Shown piece after piece: positions 14,513 to 22,294 of a DNA stretch of 22,294 nt. Numbering within the stretch: position 1 is the stretch's first letter; each line of letters opens with the position of its first letter. This DNA comes from a virus. Made by a program: the position numbers and the translations under genes. Where the stretch lies: IMG/VR virus record IMGVR_UViG_3300007735_000486, positions 1-22,294 of that record; one strand, 5' to 3'. Below the pieces are notes generated by a model, which saw only the letters and a program-made list of their open reading frames with translations, was not told the DNA's origin and made no database searches.

Positions 14513-17222
14513 CATACCGTTAAATATTACGGCTGATACCGAGGCCGCCCAGAAAAACCTGGAACAGTTTACCGCTGCCATAACCAAACTGATGGGCAGC
14601 CTAAACCAGTCGATCGATAACGGTATATCCAAGCCCCTAGAGAACGTAGCCAAGAACAGTAAGAAATCTACCGACCAGATCAGTTCGTTCTTCAGCAGCA
14701 TTAAGGTAGCAGCAGCGGCGGCATTTGCCGTGTTTGCCGGTAAAGAGGTGCTTGGGTTCTTCTCTGACGCCATTAAAGAGGGCGCAGAGGCGGATAAGGT
14801 ACTGGAGAAATTCAATTTCACCCTTGCAGCTACCGGGGAATACAGTGCAGAGGCGTCTAAAGGACTCCAGGAATACGCGGCATCTATCCAGCAGTCCACG
14901 ACATTTACGGACGACGCTGTACTAGGCGCTCTTACCCTAGCCAAGACTTTCGGACTGACAAACGACGCGGCTAAAAACCTAGTGGATGCTGCCGTCAACC
15001 TGGCTGCCGTGCAGGGGACAGACCTTGCCACAGCTACCGATAAGCTCCTCAACTCACTGAACGGGCAAGGACGAGCTCTTAAGGACCTTGGACCACAGTT
15101 TGCCAACCTGACTACCGAGCAGCTCAAGGCTGGAGAGGCGGTTAAGCTGGTAGAACGCAGGTTCGGGGACGCAGCCAGAACTCTAACATCTACGTTTGCC
15201 GGGGCTAGTACCCAGGCAAGTAACGCCTTCGGGGAATTCCAGGAGACTGTCGGGAAGATAATCACCAACAGCCCGGATGTGATTAAAGCTATCTCTGCGA
15301 TAGCTAAGATTTTCAATACGTTCTCTGATTCTGTATCCAAGAATGAGTCTGGTTTTTCTAAGTTCCTGTCGTTCCTTATCAAGGCAACGGCAGAAGCTGC
15401 CGATCTTGTGGTGAACAGTTTCGCGATTATTACCACCGGATTCCTGGAACTCGGGAAGGCTATCGGCAAAGGGGCTTCCCTTGTAGAGGCTGCTTTCAAG
15501 GGACTCAGTGGCGACACGAAAGGGGCAAAACTTGCCCTACAGGATTTCGCTGTCGGTGGTAACTCGTTTGTAAGGACGCTAGACGGCGTAGAAATGGCTC
15601 TGGATAAGGCTGCCAAGATAACCAGAGAGACGGCGGATAGTATCGGGGTTGTCGGGGATAAGTCCAAGAAAACAGACGACGCCTTAAAACAGATCAATGC
15701 TACTGCTGATAAGAGCAAAATTGCTTTCGGTAAGCTCCGTGAAGAGGCTTTGAAGTTTGCGGAAGACCTAGCTCTCAGGTCCGCAGACGCTTTCGACAAG
15801 TTGACGCTGCAACGCGCAAAAGATCTCAAGGAGCTGAATAAATTTCTTAAGGACGGAAGCCTTACATATAAAGAGGCTGCTGATGCAAGGGTAAGAATCG
15901 AAAACGATTTCTCTAAGAAGACCCAGGAGATCAGGGACAAGGACCGCAAGGACGCCCAGGCAGCTATCGACAAGTTCAATGACGACTATGCCAAGTCACT
16001 TGAAGATAGAAAAAAGCTGATCGAAGGTGCATTCAAGGATCCGATCCAGGCTGCGATTAATTTCGATACCTCATCTGGTTCAGCTAAACAAGTCGGTGCA
16101 GCTATCGGCCTTGGCATTGTTTCCGAGATGCTGAACGGTGCTAAAGGAGCCCAGAAGATTCTGTCTGCCGGTATTGGGGCCGCTGCCGAAGCTTTCCTTC
16201 CTGGATTTGGCGGGGAAATTGGCCAGCTTGCAGACCAGCTCCTGACCCTTGGCCCTGACGGTGCTAAGGCCATGGTCCGCGAGTTTGTGGACGCCCTGCC
16301 AGATCTGGTTATTAAATTAGCAGATGCTATCCCAGCGGTAGTTGAGGCTCTCGTAGATAGCCTGATTAACAAAGGCGGTGTTGTCCGCATTGCTGTAGCA
16401 CTTGCCAGGGCTATGTCTGGTGAGGCTGTCTGGCGGTCGATCGGTAAGCAGATCGGGACAGAATCAACTGCCGTAATGGTTTCAGGGTTGAGCAATTTCT
16501 TCTCTACCCTTGGTCAAAAAATATCGTCAGCTTTCCAGCAATCTATACCTCTGTTAAGGCAAGGTATTGTCAATGGTATGCTTGCTGGTGTCGGAGGTAT
16601 AACGGTAGCGATTACAAATTCTATTGCTTCCGGAGTTCAATCCGTTGGACCGGTTATTATCAATGCCTTCTCAGAAGCCGCTGGATTGCTACGTTCGGCC
16701 CTTTCTAATTTCCCATCAGATATTGGGGCCGCAATCTCTGGAGCCATCAGAGGTATCAAGTTTAGTACCCAGATCAAATTGAACGTAGAAGGTCTGGTTG
16801 ATGGGATCAAGGACGGCGTCAGGGATGCACTTAGTGATCTTCCTGGTGCAGTTGCTGATGCAATCAAAGGGGCTGTCAGTTTCGGCGGTGGGGGAGGTGG
16901 CGGTGGTGGAATCCTTTCTGGATTAGGTCTTGCCACCGGTGGTCTCGTACCCCCAGGGTACAATAATGATACCTTCCCAGCTCGCCTCAGCTCCGGCGAG
17001 TTGGTTATCCCGAAGGACTTAGTAGGCAGCCTGTCTGATTTCCTTGACGTAGGGTTGTCGCCTAAAAAGGATAACGGGGATCTTAACACGGCTATCCTAG
17101 GCAAGATTGCCGCTCTACTTGGTCAGCCGATGAATGTAGAATCGTCTATCAATATATCGGGACAGGCTTTCGCGGATATTATCCTGAAGCTCTCCCGCAA
17201 TAATGCAAGGTTGACCGCCTAA
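14496..17222 (+). CDS. Tape measure protein
   Basis: The 908-residue product sets tail length and is later ejected to help DNA entry. It is largely helical and Ala/Lys/Glu-rich, with hydrophobic stretches (VAAAAAFAVFAGKEVLGFF near 70-88) and coiled-coil-like regions (about 400-500). Near the end it has a Gly run (797-805) followed by ATGGLVPPGYNNDTFPARL and SSGELVIP (813-839), a common tape-measure C-terminal motif. By the usual ratio of about 0.15 nm per residue this predicts a tail near 135 nm, if unprocessed. AAGAAGG (14486-14492) lies 3 bases before ATG 14496, and the gene overlaps the G-T end by 17 bases and the next start by one base (TAATG). Confidence 0.95.
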   Translation: MANENDIPLNITADTEAAQKNLEQFTAAITKLMGSLNQSIDNGISKPLENVAKNSKKSTDQISSFFSSIKVAAAAAFAVFAGKEVLGFFSDAIKEGAEADKVLEKFNFTLAATGEYSAEASKGLQEYAASIQQSTTFTDDAVLGALTLAKTFGLTNDAAKNLVDAAVNLAAVQGTDLATATDKLLNSLNGQGRALKDLGPQFANLTTEQLKAGEAVKLVERRFGDAARTLTSTFAGASTQASNAFGEFQETVGKIITNSPDVIKAISAIAKIFNTFSDSVSKNESGFSKFLSFLIKATAEAADLVVNSFAIITTGFLELGKAIGKGASLVEAAFKGLSGDTKGAKLALQDFAVGGNSFVRTLDGVEMALDKAAKITRETADSIGVVGDKSKKTDDALKQINATADKSKIAFGKLREEALKFAEDLALRSADAFDKLTLQRAKDLKELNKFLKDGSLTYKEAADARVRIENDFSKKTQEIRDKDRKDAQAAIDKFNDDYAKSLEDRKKLIEGAFKDPIQAAINFDTSSGSAKQVGAAIGLGIVSEMLNGAKGAQKILSAGIGAAAEAFLPGFGGEIGQLADQLLTLGPDGAKAMVREFVDALPDLVIKLADAIPAVVEALVDSLINKGGVVRIAVALARAMSGEAVWRSIGKQIGTESTAVMVSGLSNFFSTLGQKISSAFQQSIPLLRQGIVNGMLAGVGGITVAITNSIASGVQSVGPVIINAFSEAAGLLRSALSNFPSDIGAAISGAIRGIKFSTQIKLNVEGLVDGIKDGVRDALSDLPGAVADAIKGAVSFGGGGGGGGGILSGLGLATGGLVPPGYNNDTFPARLSSGELVIPKDLVGSLSDFLDVGLSPKKDNGDLNTAILGKIAALLGQPMNVESSINISGQAFADIILKLSRNNARLTA

Positions 17223-18334
17223 TGGGAACAGCCAGAATACGCTTCATGTCCAACCAGTATATGAATAGGAATTTCACCTATTCGTCGCAGCAGTCTAGCT
17301 TTCCGGCGTCCAACGTGTATAACACCAGCAGAAGCCGGGTGTGGAAACCGGCAGGGAATTTTGAGATCACCACTGCCAACAACAAGCTGTATATAAACGA
17401 TGGATCAAATAAAACAGTTACTCTTATTGCGGGAAGCTATACGCCAGCAAGTCTGGCATCGCACATTCAAACTCAACTTAACGCTGCTAGCTCTAACTGG
17501 ACTTGCAGCTACGATCTTGTTAGCACTTTTAAATTTACCATAGCCAGATCTTCTGGAACCAATGTCCTGCGGAAGTCTCAGACCACGGATGCTGTATGGG
17601 ATACGATCGGTTTTACCGGTAATACCGACATCAGCACCGACCCTTTCGTAGCTGACGAGCAGAGAAACCATACCTCTGAGTGGGTCAAATGCGACCTTGG
17701 CATCCCGCAACAGGCTACCTTTGTCGGGGTTATCTCTGGTATCGACGAAGTATTCAGCCTGTCCGAGACGGCCACGGTTAAGATCCAGGCCAACAATATC
17801 GACTACTGGGAATCCCCGCCGGTAGATATCACTATCCCGGTAGACGATTCTGGCTGCTTGCGGTTTATCGACACTGAAAACACTGCATCCTATCGCTTCT
17901 GGCGAGTACAGATTGTCGACAGGCTAAATTACCTTGGACCTGAAGGAATTAAGATTGCCTATGTCTATGTTGGCGACCACGTCAGCATGACTACAAGCAA
18001 TATTGCTACCGGATTCCGAAAAGAACTTGTAGACCCGTCAAATGTTCTGCAATCAGAAAACGGTGCTTTATTTTTCGAAACCAGGCCACGCTACCTATCG
18101 TTTAGCAATGCCCAGGTCCAACTACTTTCTGGGTCAGAGCAACGTGAGCTAGAGCAACTCTTCTACGATCTAGGTAAGCGTGAACCGTTCTTCGTATCGA
18201 TTGACCCTGACCTTGAGGTATCCGCAACTCTAGGGGAGCTTACGCGGTTTGTGGTTATGACAAATAACCCGACGTTCGACCATGTAATCCGCAATTACTA
18301 CAATATCAATTTCGACATGAGGGAGGCGTTCTGA
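17222..18334 (+). CDS. Distal tail-like protein with the inserted domain
   Basis: The 370-residue product follows the tape measure, as distal-tail (Dit) proteins do. Its start, MGTARIRFMSNQYM, leads to SSFPASNVYNTSRSRVW, typical of minor tail proteins with an Ig- or lectin-like fold. Residues 47-135 are the same inserted domain as in the tail tube. The remainder is a beta-sandwich (WVKCDLGIPQQATFVGVI, ATVKIQANNIDYW, YRFWRVQIVDRL) like F5/8-type binding folds, and ends in a mixed segment with REPFFVSIDPDLE. It could join the tube end to the hub, with the sandwich touching the host. ATG 17222 overlaps the tape-measure stop. Exact role inferred. Confidence 0.65.
   Translation: MGTARIRFMSNQYMNRNFTYSSQQSSFPASNVYNTSRSRVWKPAGNFEITTANNKLYINDGSNKTVTLIAGSYTPASLASHIQTQLNAASSNWTCSYDLVSTFKFTIARSSGTNVLRKSQTTDAVWDTIGFTGNTDISTDPFVADEQRNHTSEWVKCDLGIPQQATFVGVISGIDEVFSLSETATVKIQANNIDYWESPPVDITIPVDDSGCLRFIDTENTASYRFWRVQIVDRLNYLGPEGIKIAYVYVGDHVSMTTSNIATGFRKELVDPSNVLQSENGALFFETRPRYLSFSNAQVQLLSGSEQRELEQLFYDLGKREPFFVSIDPDLEVSATLGELTRFVVMTNNPTFDHVIRNYYNINFDMREAF
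17360..17626 (+). other. Inserted domain, copy B (in the distal-tail protein)
   Basis: Encodes residues 47-135. Shared positions with copy A include NKLYIND versus TKLDFTD, TLIAGSY versus TIAAKTY, SLASHIQTQLNAA versus ELAQAIQDAMNTA, SYDLVSTFKFTI versus TYDDTNGKFTI, and TIGF versus KIGF. About 30 percent of positions look alike by eye. Confidence 0.7.
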
Positions 18335-18819
18335 TGGCTTTCCTACAATTCCCTCAGCAGCAATATTTCCGAATCGTGAATACTGGGGAAGAGGCCAAGC
18401 TTGGCTACTTCAACCTTGGTGCAGGTACCGAACTCAAGTTTATGATGGTTACCCTGTTCCAGCGTGGGGTAATTGCCAGCCCTTACACGATCAGAATGAA
18501 GATCTACGGTAATGATACCTTAGTGGATCCGATCGTTACGAGTGAGTGGGTAACGCTGTCGGCTGCAACCCTTCTGAACGGGAACGACACGACAGGGACG
18601 ACATACACCAACAACTGGTTTGGTAACGTCTATATCCCGTTCTCAGGTAACCCGCTCAACCCAAACATCAATTACTACATGACCATGGAAACCAGCGGCT
18701 ATACCAGGGTAGGAGATACGTTCTACCTCGGCGTGAACCTGGACTGGTACTCCCCGACTAATACCGCTGTCTCTGCTACCGAAGCTGGTGGGCGGGTGGC
18801 AATTCTAGGTAAACGATGA
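18334..18819 (+). CDS. Small beta-rich tail protein, unknown role
   Basis: A 161-residue protein with strand-rich, Asn/Thr/Tyr-rich sequence (LKFMMVTLFQRGVIASPYTI, YTNNWFGNVYIPFSG, INYYMTMETSG, TFYLGVNLDWYS), which suggests a jelly-roll or lectin-like tail component. A strong GGGAGG site (18321-18326) lies 7 bases before ATG 18334, which overlaps the upstream stop by one base. It sits between the distal-tail-like and hub-like proteins, so it may form part of the tip or a side decoration. I know no named family for it. Confidence 0.62.
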   Translation: MAFLQFPQQQYFRIVNTGEEAKLGYFNLGAGTELKFMMVTLFQRGVIASPYTIRMKIYGNDTLVDPIVTSEWVTLSAATLLNGNDTTGTTYTNNWFGNVYIPFSGNPLNPNINYYMTMETSGYTRVGDTFYLGVNLDWYSPTNTAVSATEAGGRVAILGKR

Positions 18820-20891
18820 GCATATCCACAGAGAAGGTTAAGCTCGCTACCGAAAGGTTCCTGCTCGTCAGGCTTACCCCCGGTAGGTATATCGCACCTG
18901 CCCTGCTGAGTGGATCGACATACCAGCAGACATTCAACTACCCGCTAGCTAAGATAGAGCGCAACGGGGTTGAGATGACAAAAGTTACTACGCTGTCCAG
19001 TAATGACCAGTGGACGCATGATGAGACTACCGGGGCGCTCCAGGTCCGCCTTGCATCGGCACCCAACTCCACCACGAACGTCTTGATAGCATACTACTAC
19101 CTCTTTTATACCGGGACTGTGTTCCGATCCATCTACCAGGACCCGGAAGACACGGCTACGACGGTGCGGGATTGGCAACCAAGGCTACTGAATTACCCCA
19201 TCGTAGGGCAGTCTTTCAGTAATATTATCAACGGCGTGTTTACGATTGCAGATACCAACGTCGATATTATCAACCACGACGCGGATTTTCAGCAGTACCT
19301 GACCGACGACGACAGCTTCTATAACAAGCAAGTCGACATATGGCTCTGTATTGGATCGGTAGAGAACATCCAAAAGATATTCACAGGGACAATCAGCAGA
19401 CTAACCATGACTCAGAGCCGGGTGACTCTGGAGGTTGTGGACAGCTTCAACAAGCTGAAACAGCCTGCATATATGGGGGACACCGTCGATGAGTCAGTAT
19501 TCAGACTTGCTGCCTCTAGCTTTCCTAATCTTGACCCTAAACACAATGATGTTCCTTGTCCTTATATTGTGGGGGCTTACTCACGCTACCAAACGAGAAC
19601 CAAAACCGGAGTCCCATCCGGCGCACCGTCAGCCTATGAGGTCTTCGTCGGTACGGAAGCCAGCTGCACAAACTACAGTACGACTACTTCCACGACAACC
19701 AACCGGGAGTGGGGGTGCTGCCGGCAAAAAGGTAGCGTGGCCACCCAAGCTTTCGGAGCTGTTCAAGCAAACTTAGATACCGGTACCGGTTTCCGCTTTG
19801 TGCGGTTTGCTTCTATTGCTAATGTGCAGATTGGCGACACGATAAAATGGACCGAGGGCGGAACGGATTACTATGGACTCGTTAATTATATCGGGGCTTT
19901 CACTTATAGCTCTGTCAACTACAATCTTATTTTTTCTGACCCTTCAGGCCCTTTCTCAAACGCTTCCACCGTCGCCAACCTCAAAAGTTTCGCGGCGTTT
20001 ATTGAAGCTCCAAACGAAACATTAACCTTTGTCCAGCCTAGGTATAGCAGGGACTACACGATCTCTGAGACCACCACTAGCGGTGGGAATAAGTACGTCA
20101 AGATTACCTTCGCCAACAACTTCGAGGCGAGCCATGCAGGGTTTGCCAAGGTGGAGCCGGATAACCAGCGGGTCTATTTCAGGACAAGCAACGCCACGGT
20201 CCAGAAGCATGGAGACATCCTGAAAGAGATCATGGGTAAGGTTGGACTCGCTACCAATGCAGCTACATTTACCCAGGCTGACACGGATCTAGCGGTAAAT
20301 TGCAGGTTTCACATCCCGAACTTTGACGAGCTGGCAGCGGATACCTACCTGAAATACTGCCAGGATGTGCTGGCTAGCAGCCTTGGTTATATGAAAATAA
20401 ACTCCAGTTTCGAGGTTGAATACAACCTGTTGTCTGCCCCGACCTCTACCGATATTCGGGATAACTTCCTGATGATCGATGAGGAGTCAACTTGTCAGGT
20501 GGAGTACCAGGACATCGTTACGAAGGTGATCGCCTATAACCCGCATAATGATTCTGGAGATGCCATTGTTGCTGCCAATACTCCGGCAGCTACAGCGGAA
20601 AACGTGAAAGCAAAATACCTGCATGGTATCGTAAATGTGGACAGGTTCCGCCACGTCCTGGAGGAGCTAACCAGCAAGATTACGGATCATATCGGGGTTA
20701 AGTCTTCTAGATCAGCCAAGTATTTGTTTGCAACGGCTACCCAGGATATCGATACTGAACTTGGGACGGACTTGCAGGTAGAGAACAAGATTCTCCTTGG
20801 CGGGTCCAGTGCAGCTGATGTTAAGGTGATTTCAATTGAAAAATCACCAGCTAAAATATCAATCGTGGCCTCTGACTTAAAAGGATTTTAG
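18816..20891 (+). CDS. Tail hub/baseplate-like protein
   Basis: The 691-residue product overlaps the upstream gene by 4 bases (ATGA). The opening 90 residues are strand-rich (IAPALLSGSTYQQTF), with a YYYLFYTGTVF stretch near 91-101. Residues about 128-230 (GQSFSNIINGVFTIADTN, IFTGTISRLTMTQSRVTLEV) resemble hub domains of the gp27/tail-associated kind. A Ser/Thr-rich, cysteine-bearing section (about 280-310, with ASCTNYS and GCCRQKG) may be an insertion, and the last third is a mixed alpha/beta part with KYCQDVLASSLGYM. Such hubs sit at the tail tip and may bind fibre or peptidoglycan hydrolase. No lysozyme motif is visible. The call rests on order, size and pattern. Confidence 0.65.
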   Translation: MSISTEKVKLATERFLLVRLTPGRYIAPALLSGSTYQQTFNYPLAKIERNGVEMTKVTTLSSNDQWTHDETTGALQVRLASAPNSTTNVLIAYYYLFYTGTVFRSIYQDPEDTATTVRDWQPRLLNYPIVGQSFSNIINGVFTIADTNVDIINHDADFQQYLTDDDSFYNKQVDIWLCIGSVENIQKIFTGTISRLTMTQSRVTLEVVDSFNKLKQPAYMGDTVDESVFRLAASSFPNLDPKHNDVPCPYIVGAYSRYQTRTKTGVPSGAPSAYEVFVGTEASCTNYSTTTSTTTNREWGCCRQKGSVATQAFGAVQANLDTGTGFRFVRFASIANVQIGDTIKWTEGGTDYYGLVNYIGAFTYSSVNYNLIFSDPSGPFSNASTVANLKSFAAFIEAPNETLTFVQPRYSRDYTISETTTSGGNKYVKITFANNFEASHAGFAKVEPDNQRVYFRTSNATVQKHGDILKEIMGKVGLATNAATFTQADTDLAVNCRFHIPNFDELAADTYLKYCQDVLASSLGYMKINSSFEVEYNLLSAPTSTDIRDNFLMIDEESTCQVEYQDIVTKVIAYNPHNDSGDAIVAANTPAATAENVKAKYLHGIVNVDRFRHVLEELTSKITDHIGVKSSRSAKYLFATATQDIDTELGTDLQVENKILLGGSSAADVKVISIEKSPAKISIVASDLKGF

Positions 20892-20893
20892 TC

Positions 20894-22294
20894 ATGGCAG
20901 GAACAGTTAAGAAGCTTCAGTTTTCGGAAGGCACAGACGTAGGCGCACCTACAGACCTGAGCCTTGCTACCAGTACCACCACTATCAGCTCTTATGTGGA
21001 TGACGCAGCATTTGTAACCGCAAACGGTACAGCTTCCGAAGGTGACGTATATCTAAACAGCACAACTAACAAGTTTAGGTATTACGTCGGAGGGTCATGG
21101 CGTAACGGTGCTCCTGAAGTTTCACCTACACTCACAACGCCGCTTGTAACCGCTGGTGGATCTATTGATGTTACAGGAGCAGGTTCATTCTCATTAGCGG
21201 CCAGCATGGGAGCTAACAACCTGACCCTTGGGGGAGCTTCATCTACGGTTGTAGTTCCTGGAAACATGACTGTGTCTGGGGTAACAACAACGATTAATAG
21301 CACCACGGTTGATGTTGCTGATAAAAACATCACGATTTCTAAGGGCGGTAACGATGCAGCTTCTGAGGGATCTGGAATCACGGTTGACAGAACTAGCACT
21401 AAGGGCAGCATCATCTACAAGGCTGCAAGTGCCTCTAGGTTTGCAATTGGAGACTTGGCTTCAGAAGTTGACGTAGTTGCAACATCCGCTACTCAACAAT
21501 TGACCAACAAGGATTTTGATGGCGGTACAGCGAGTAATGCGAACCGCTTTACCGTTCCTAAAAACACAAAATCCAACCTTGATGCACTGACGCGCAAGGA
21601 AGGTACGCTAGTATTTGCGACTGATACACAGTCAGCATACCTAGATTACAACTCCACACTTAACCCTCTCGGAGGTGCTGGAGTGACTTTGACGGTCACT
21701 CAGGCATCGCACGGGTTTACCTCGTCAAACTACGGGGCACCGCTTTACCTTAACGCTGGAGTTTACACGCTGGCGAAAGCAGATGCAGCGAGCACGGCTG
21801 AAGTGATTGGTGTGATCGACACAGTGATTGACGCCAATACGTTCTCGCTGAAAGAAGCGGGTTCAGTAGCTGTCAACACGGCCGTCAGCGGAGGAGCTTT
21901 GACGGCAGGTACGGTGTATTTCCTTAGTGCCTCGACAGCAGGTCAGATCACTGCTACTGAGCCAACGACGGTAGGGTATGTCTCCAAGCCTATCGGTGTG
22001 GCAAATAGCACCACGACATTGATTCTTACACAGTCTCGCGGTGTGGTTATCGGCGGCGCAAACGCTCGCACTACGATCTCACTCGCGAACAATGCGACCA
22101 CGACTGTTCAGAACGTATCGGCTTACTCGGCTGGCGAGCTGTCTGGTTGGATCACGATTGCAGCGACAACTCCCTTGCAGTTTTACGTTCAGGCGCAATT
22201 CGCCAAGAACGGCGCGGCGAGTGACTACAACATTGCTTACCAGACAACTGGAGACACACCACCGAGCGGGTTTAGCCTAACCGTGACGAGCGGG
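20894..22294 (+). CDS. Tail fibre protein, 3' end cut by window edge
   Basis: An open frame starts at ATG 20894 (AAAAGGA at 20879-20885, spacing 8) and has no stop through the right edge: 467 codons so far. The first 70 residues include an anchor-like segment ending in GDVYLNSTTNKFRYYVGGSW. Then TTTINSTTVDVADKNITIS, followed by EGSGITVDRT, is a motif known from phage fibre and other appendage proteins, and SQATQQLTNKDF-like text (near 203-210) occurs in fibre shafts. The segment from about 264 (GVTLTVTQASHGFTSS, with AEVIGVIDTVIDANTF and GTVYFLSAS) is another recurrent fibre domain. The receptor-binding tip is probably beyond the window. Its place after the hub is the standard tail-fibre locus. 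Confidence 0.8.
   Translation, partial: MAGTVKKLQFSEGTDVGAPTDLSLATSTTTISSYVDDAAFVTANGTASEGDVYLNSTTNKFRYYVGGSWRNGAPEVSPTLTTPLVTAGGSIDVTGAGSFSLAASMGANNLTLGGASSTVVVPGNMTVSGVTTTINSTTVDVADKNITISKGGNDAASEGSGITVDRTSTKGSIIYKAASASRFAIGDLASEVDVVATSATQQLTNKDFDGGTASNANRFTVPKNTKSNLDALTRKEGTLVFATDTQSAYLDYNSTLNPLGGAGVTLTVTQASHGFTSSNYGAPLYLNAGVYTLAKADAASTAEVIGVIDTVIDANTFSLKEAGSVAVNTAVSGGALTAGTVYFLSASTAGQITATEPTTVGYVSKPIGVANSTTTLILTQSRGVVIGGANARTTISLANNATTTVQNVSAYSAGELSGWITIAATTPLQFYVQAQFAKNGAASDYNIAYQTTGDTPPSGFSLTVTSG

Noticed and set aside
14474-15979. A 501-codon open frame on the minus strand
   Set aside because: It is antisense to the tape-measure gene, is Ala/Ser/Leu-rich with no motif, and arises from the Ala/Lys/Glu codon pattern of the coiled coil. 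The tape-measure reading is far better supported.

Overview
The window is the virion-structure half of an uncultured tailed-phage genome (Caudoviricetes). The long tape measure, tail-tube protein, tail chaperones and lack of a visible sheath gene point to a long, non-contractile (siphovirus-like) tail. Genes are tightly packed, often overlapping by 1 to 14 bases, carry bacterial Shine-Dalgarno sites, and all lie on the + strand from 538 to the right edge. The host cannot be named from the sequence; base composition is near balanced. Functional names rest on motifs and gene order read by eye, with no database search.

Layout. (1) 1-526, minus strand: the N-terminal 175 residues of a calcineurin-like metallophosphoesterase, cut by the left edge and apparently starting with ATT. 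(2) 538-1728: ParB-like domain fused to a beta-class N6-adenine DNA methyltransferase. (3) 1772-3482: DNA packaging, TerS then TerL. (4) 3492-7280: portal, two tandem related gp10-like neck proteins, scaffold and major capsid protein. (5) 7284-8373: three small capsid-proximal genes (67-aa unknown, 143-aa decoration-like, 126-aa unknown), with a strong hairpin between the last two. (6) 8373-11100: an appendage cassette: a small protein, a fibre with two tandem 82-83 residue repeats, a polyglycine-rich adhesin-like fibre and a 164-aa companion. (7) 11100-12372: head-tail connector-like protein and tail terminator. (8) 12389-17222: tail tube, tail assembly chaperones G and G-T joined by a canonical -1 slippery heptamer, and a 908-aa tape measure. 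(9) 17222-22294: distal-tail-like protein, small beta-rich tail protein, 691-aa hub-like protein and the start of a fibre protein that runs off the right edge.

How it works together. TerS/TerL pump DNA through the portal into a shell built by coat and scaffold. The gp10-like, connector and terminator proteins close the head and the tail top. Chaperones G and G-T load tube protein around the tape measure, and the distal-tail and hub proteins cap the tip and hold the fibre. The methyltransferase probably protects or marks phage DNA.

The most interesting points are: one ~90-100-residue domain inserted into both the tail tube and the distal-tail protein; fibre/adhesin genes placed inside the head module rather than at the tail-tip locus; the perfect G_GGA_AAC frameshift site; the probable ATT start with only 11 bp between divergent start codons; and tandem divergent gp10-like neck paralogues. 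No tRNA, CRISPR, insertion sequence, integrase or lysis gene was recognised. No gene-free stretch exceeds about 70 bases.
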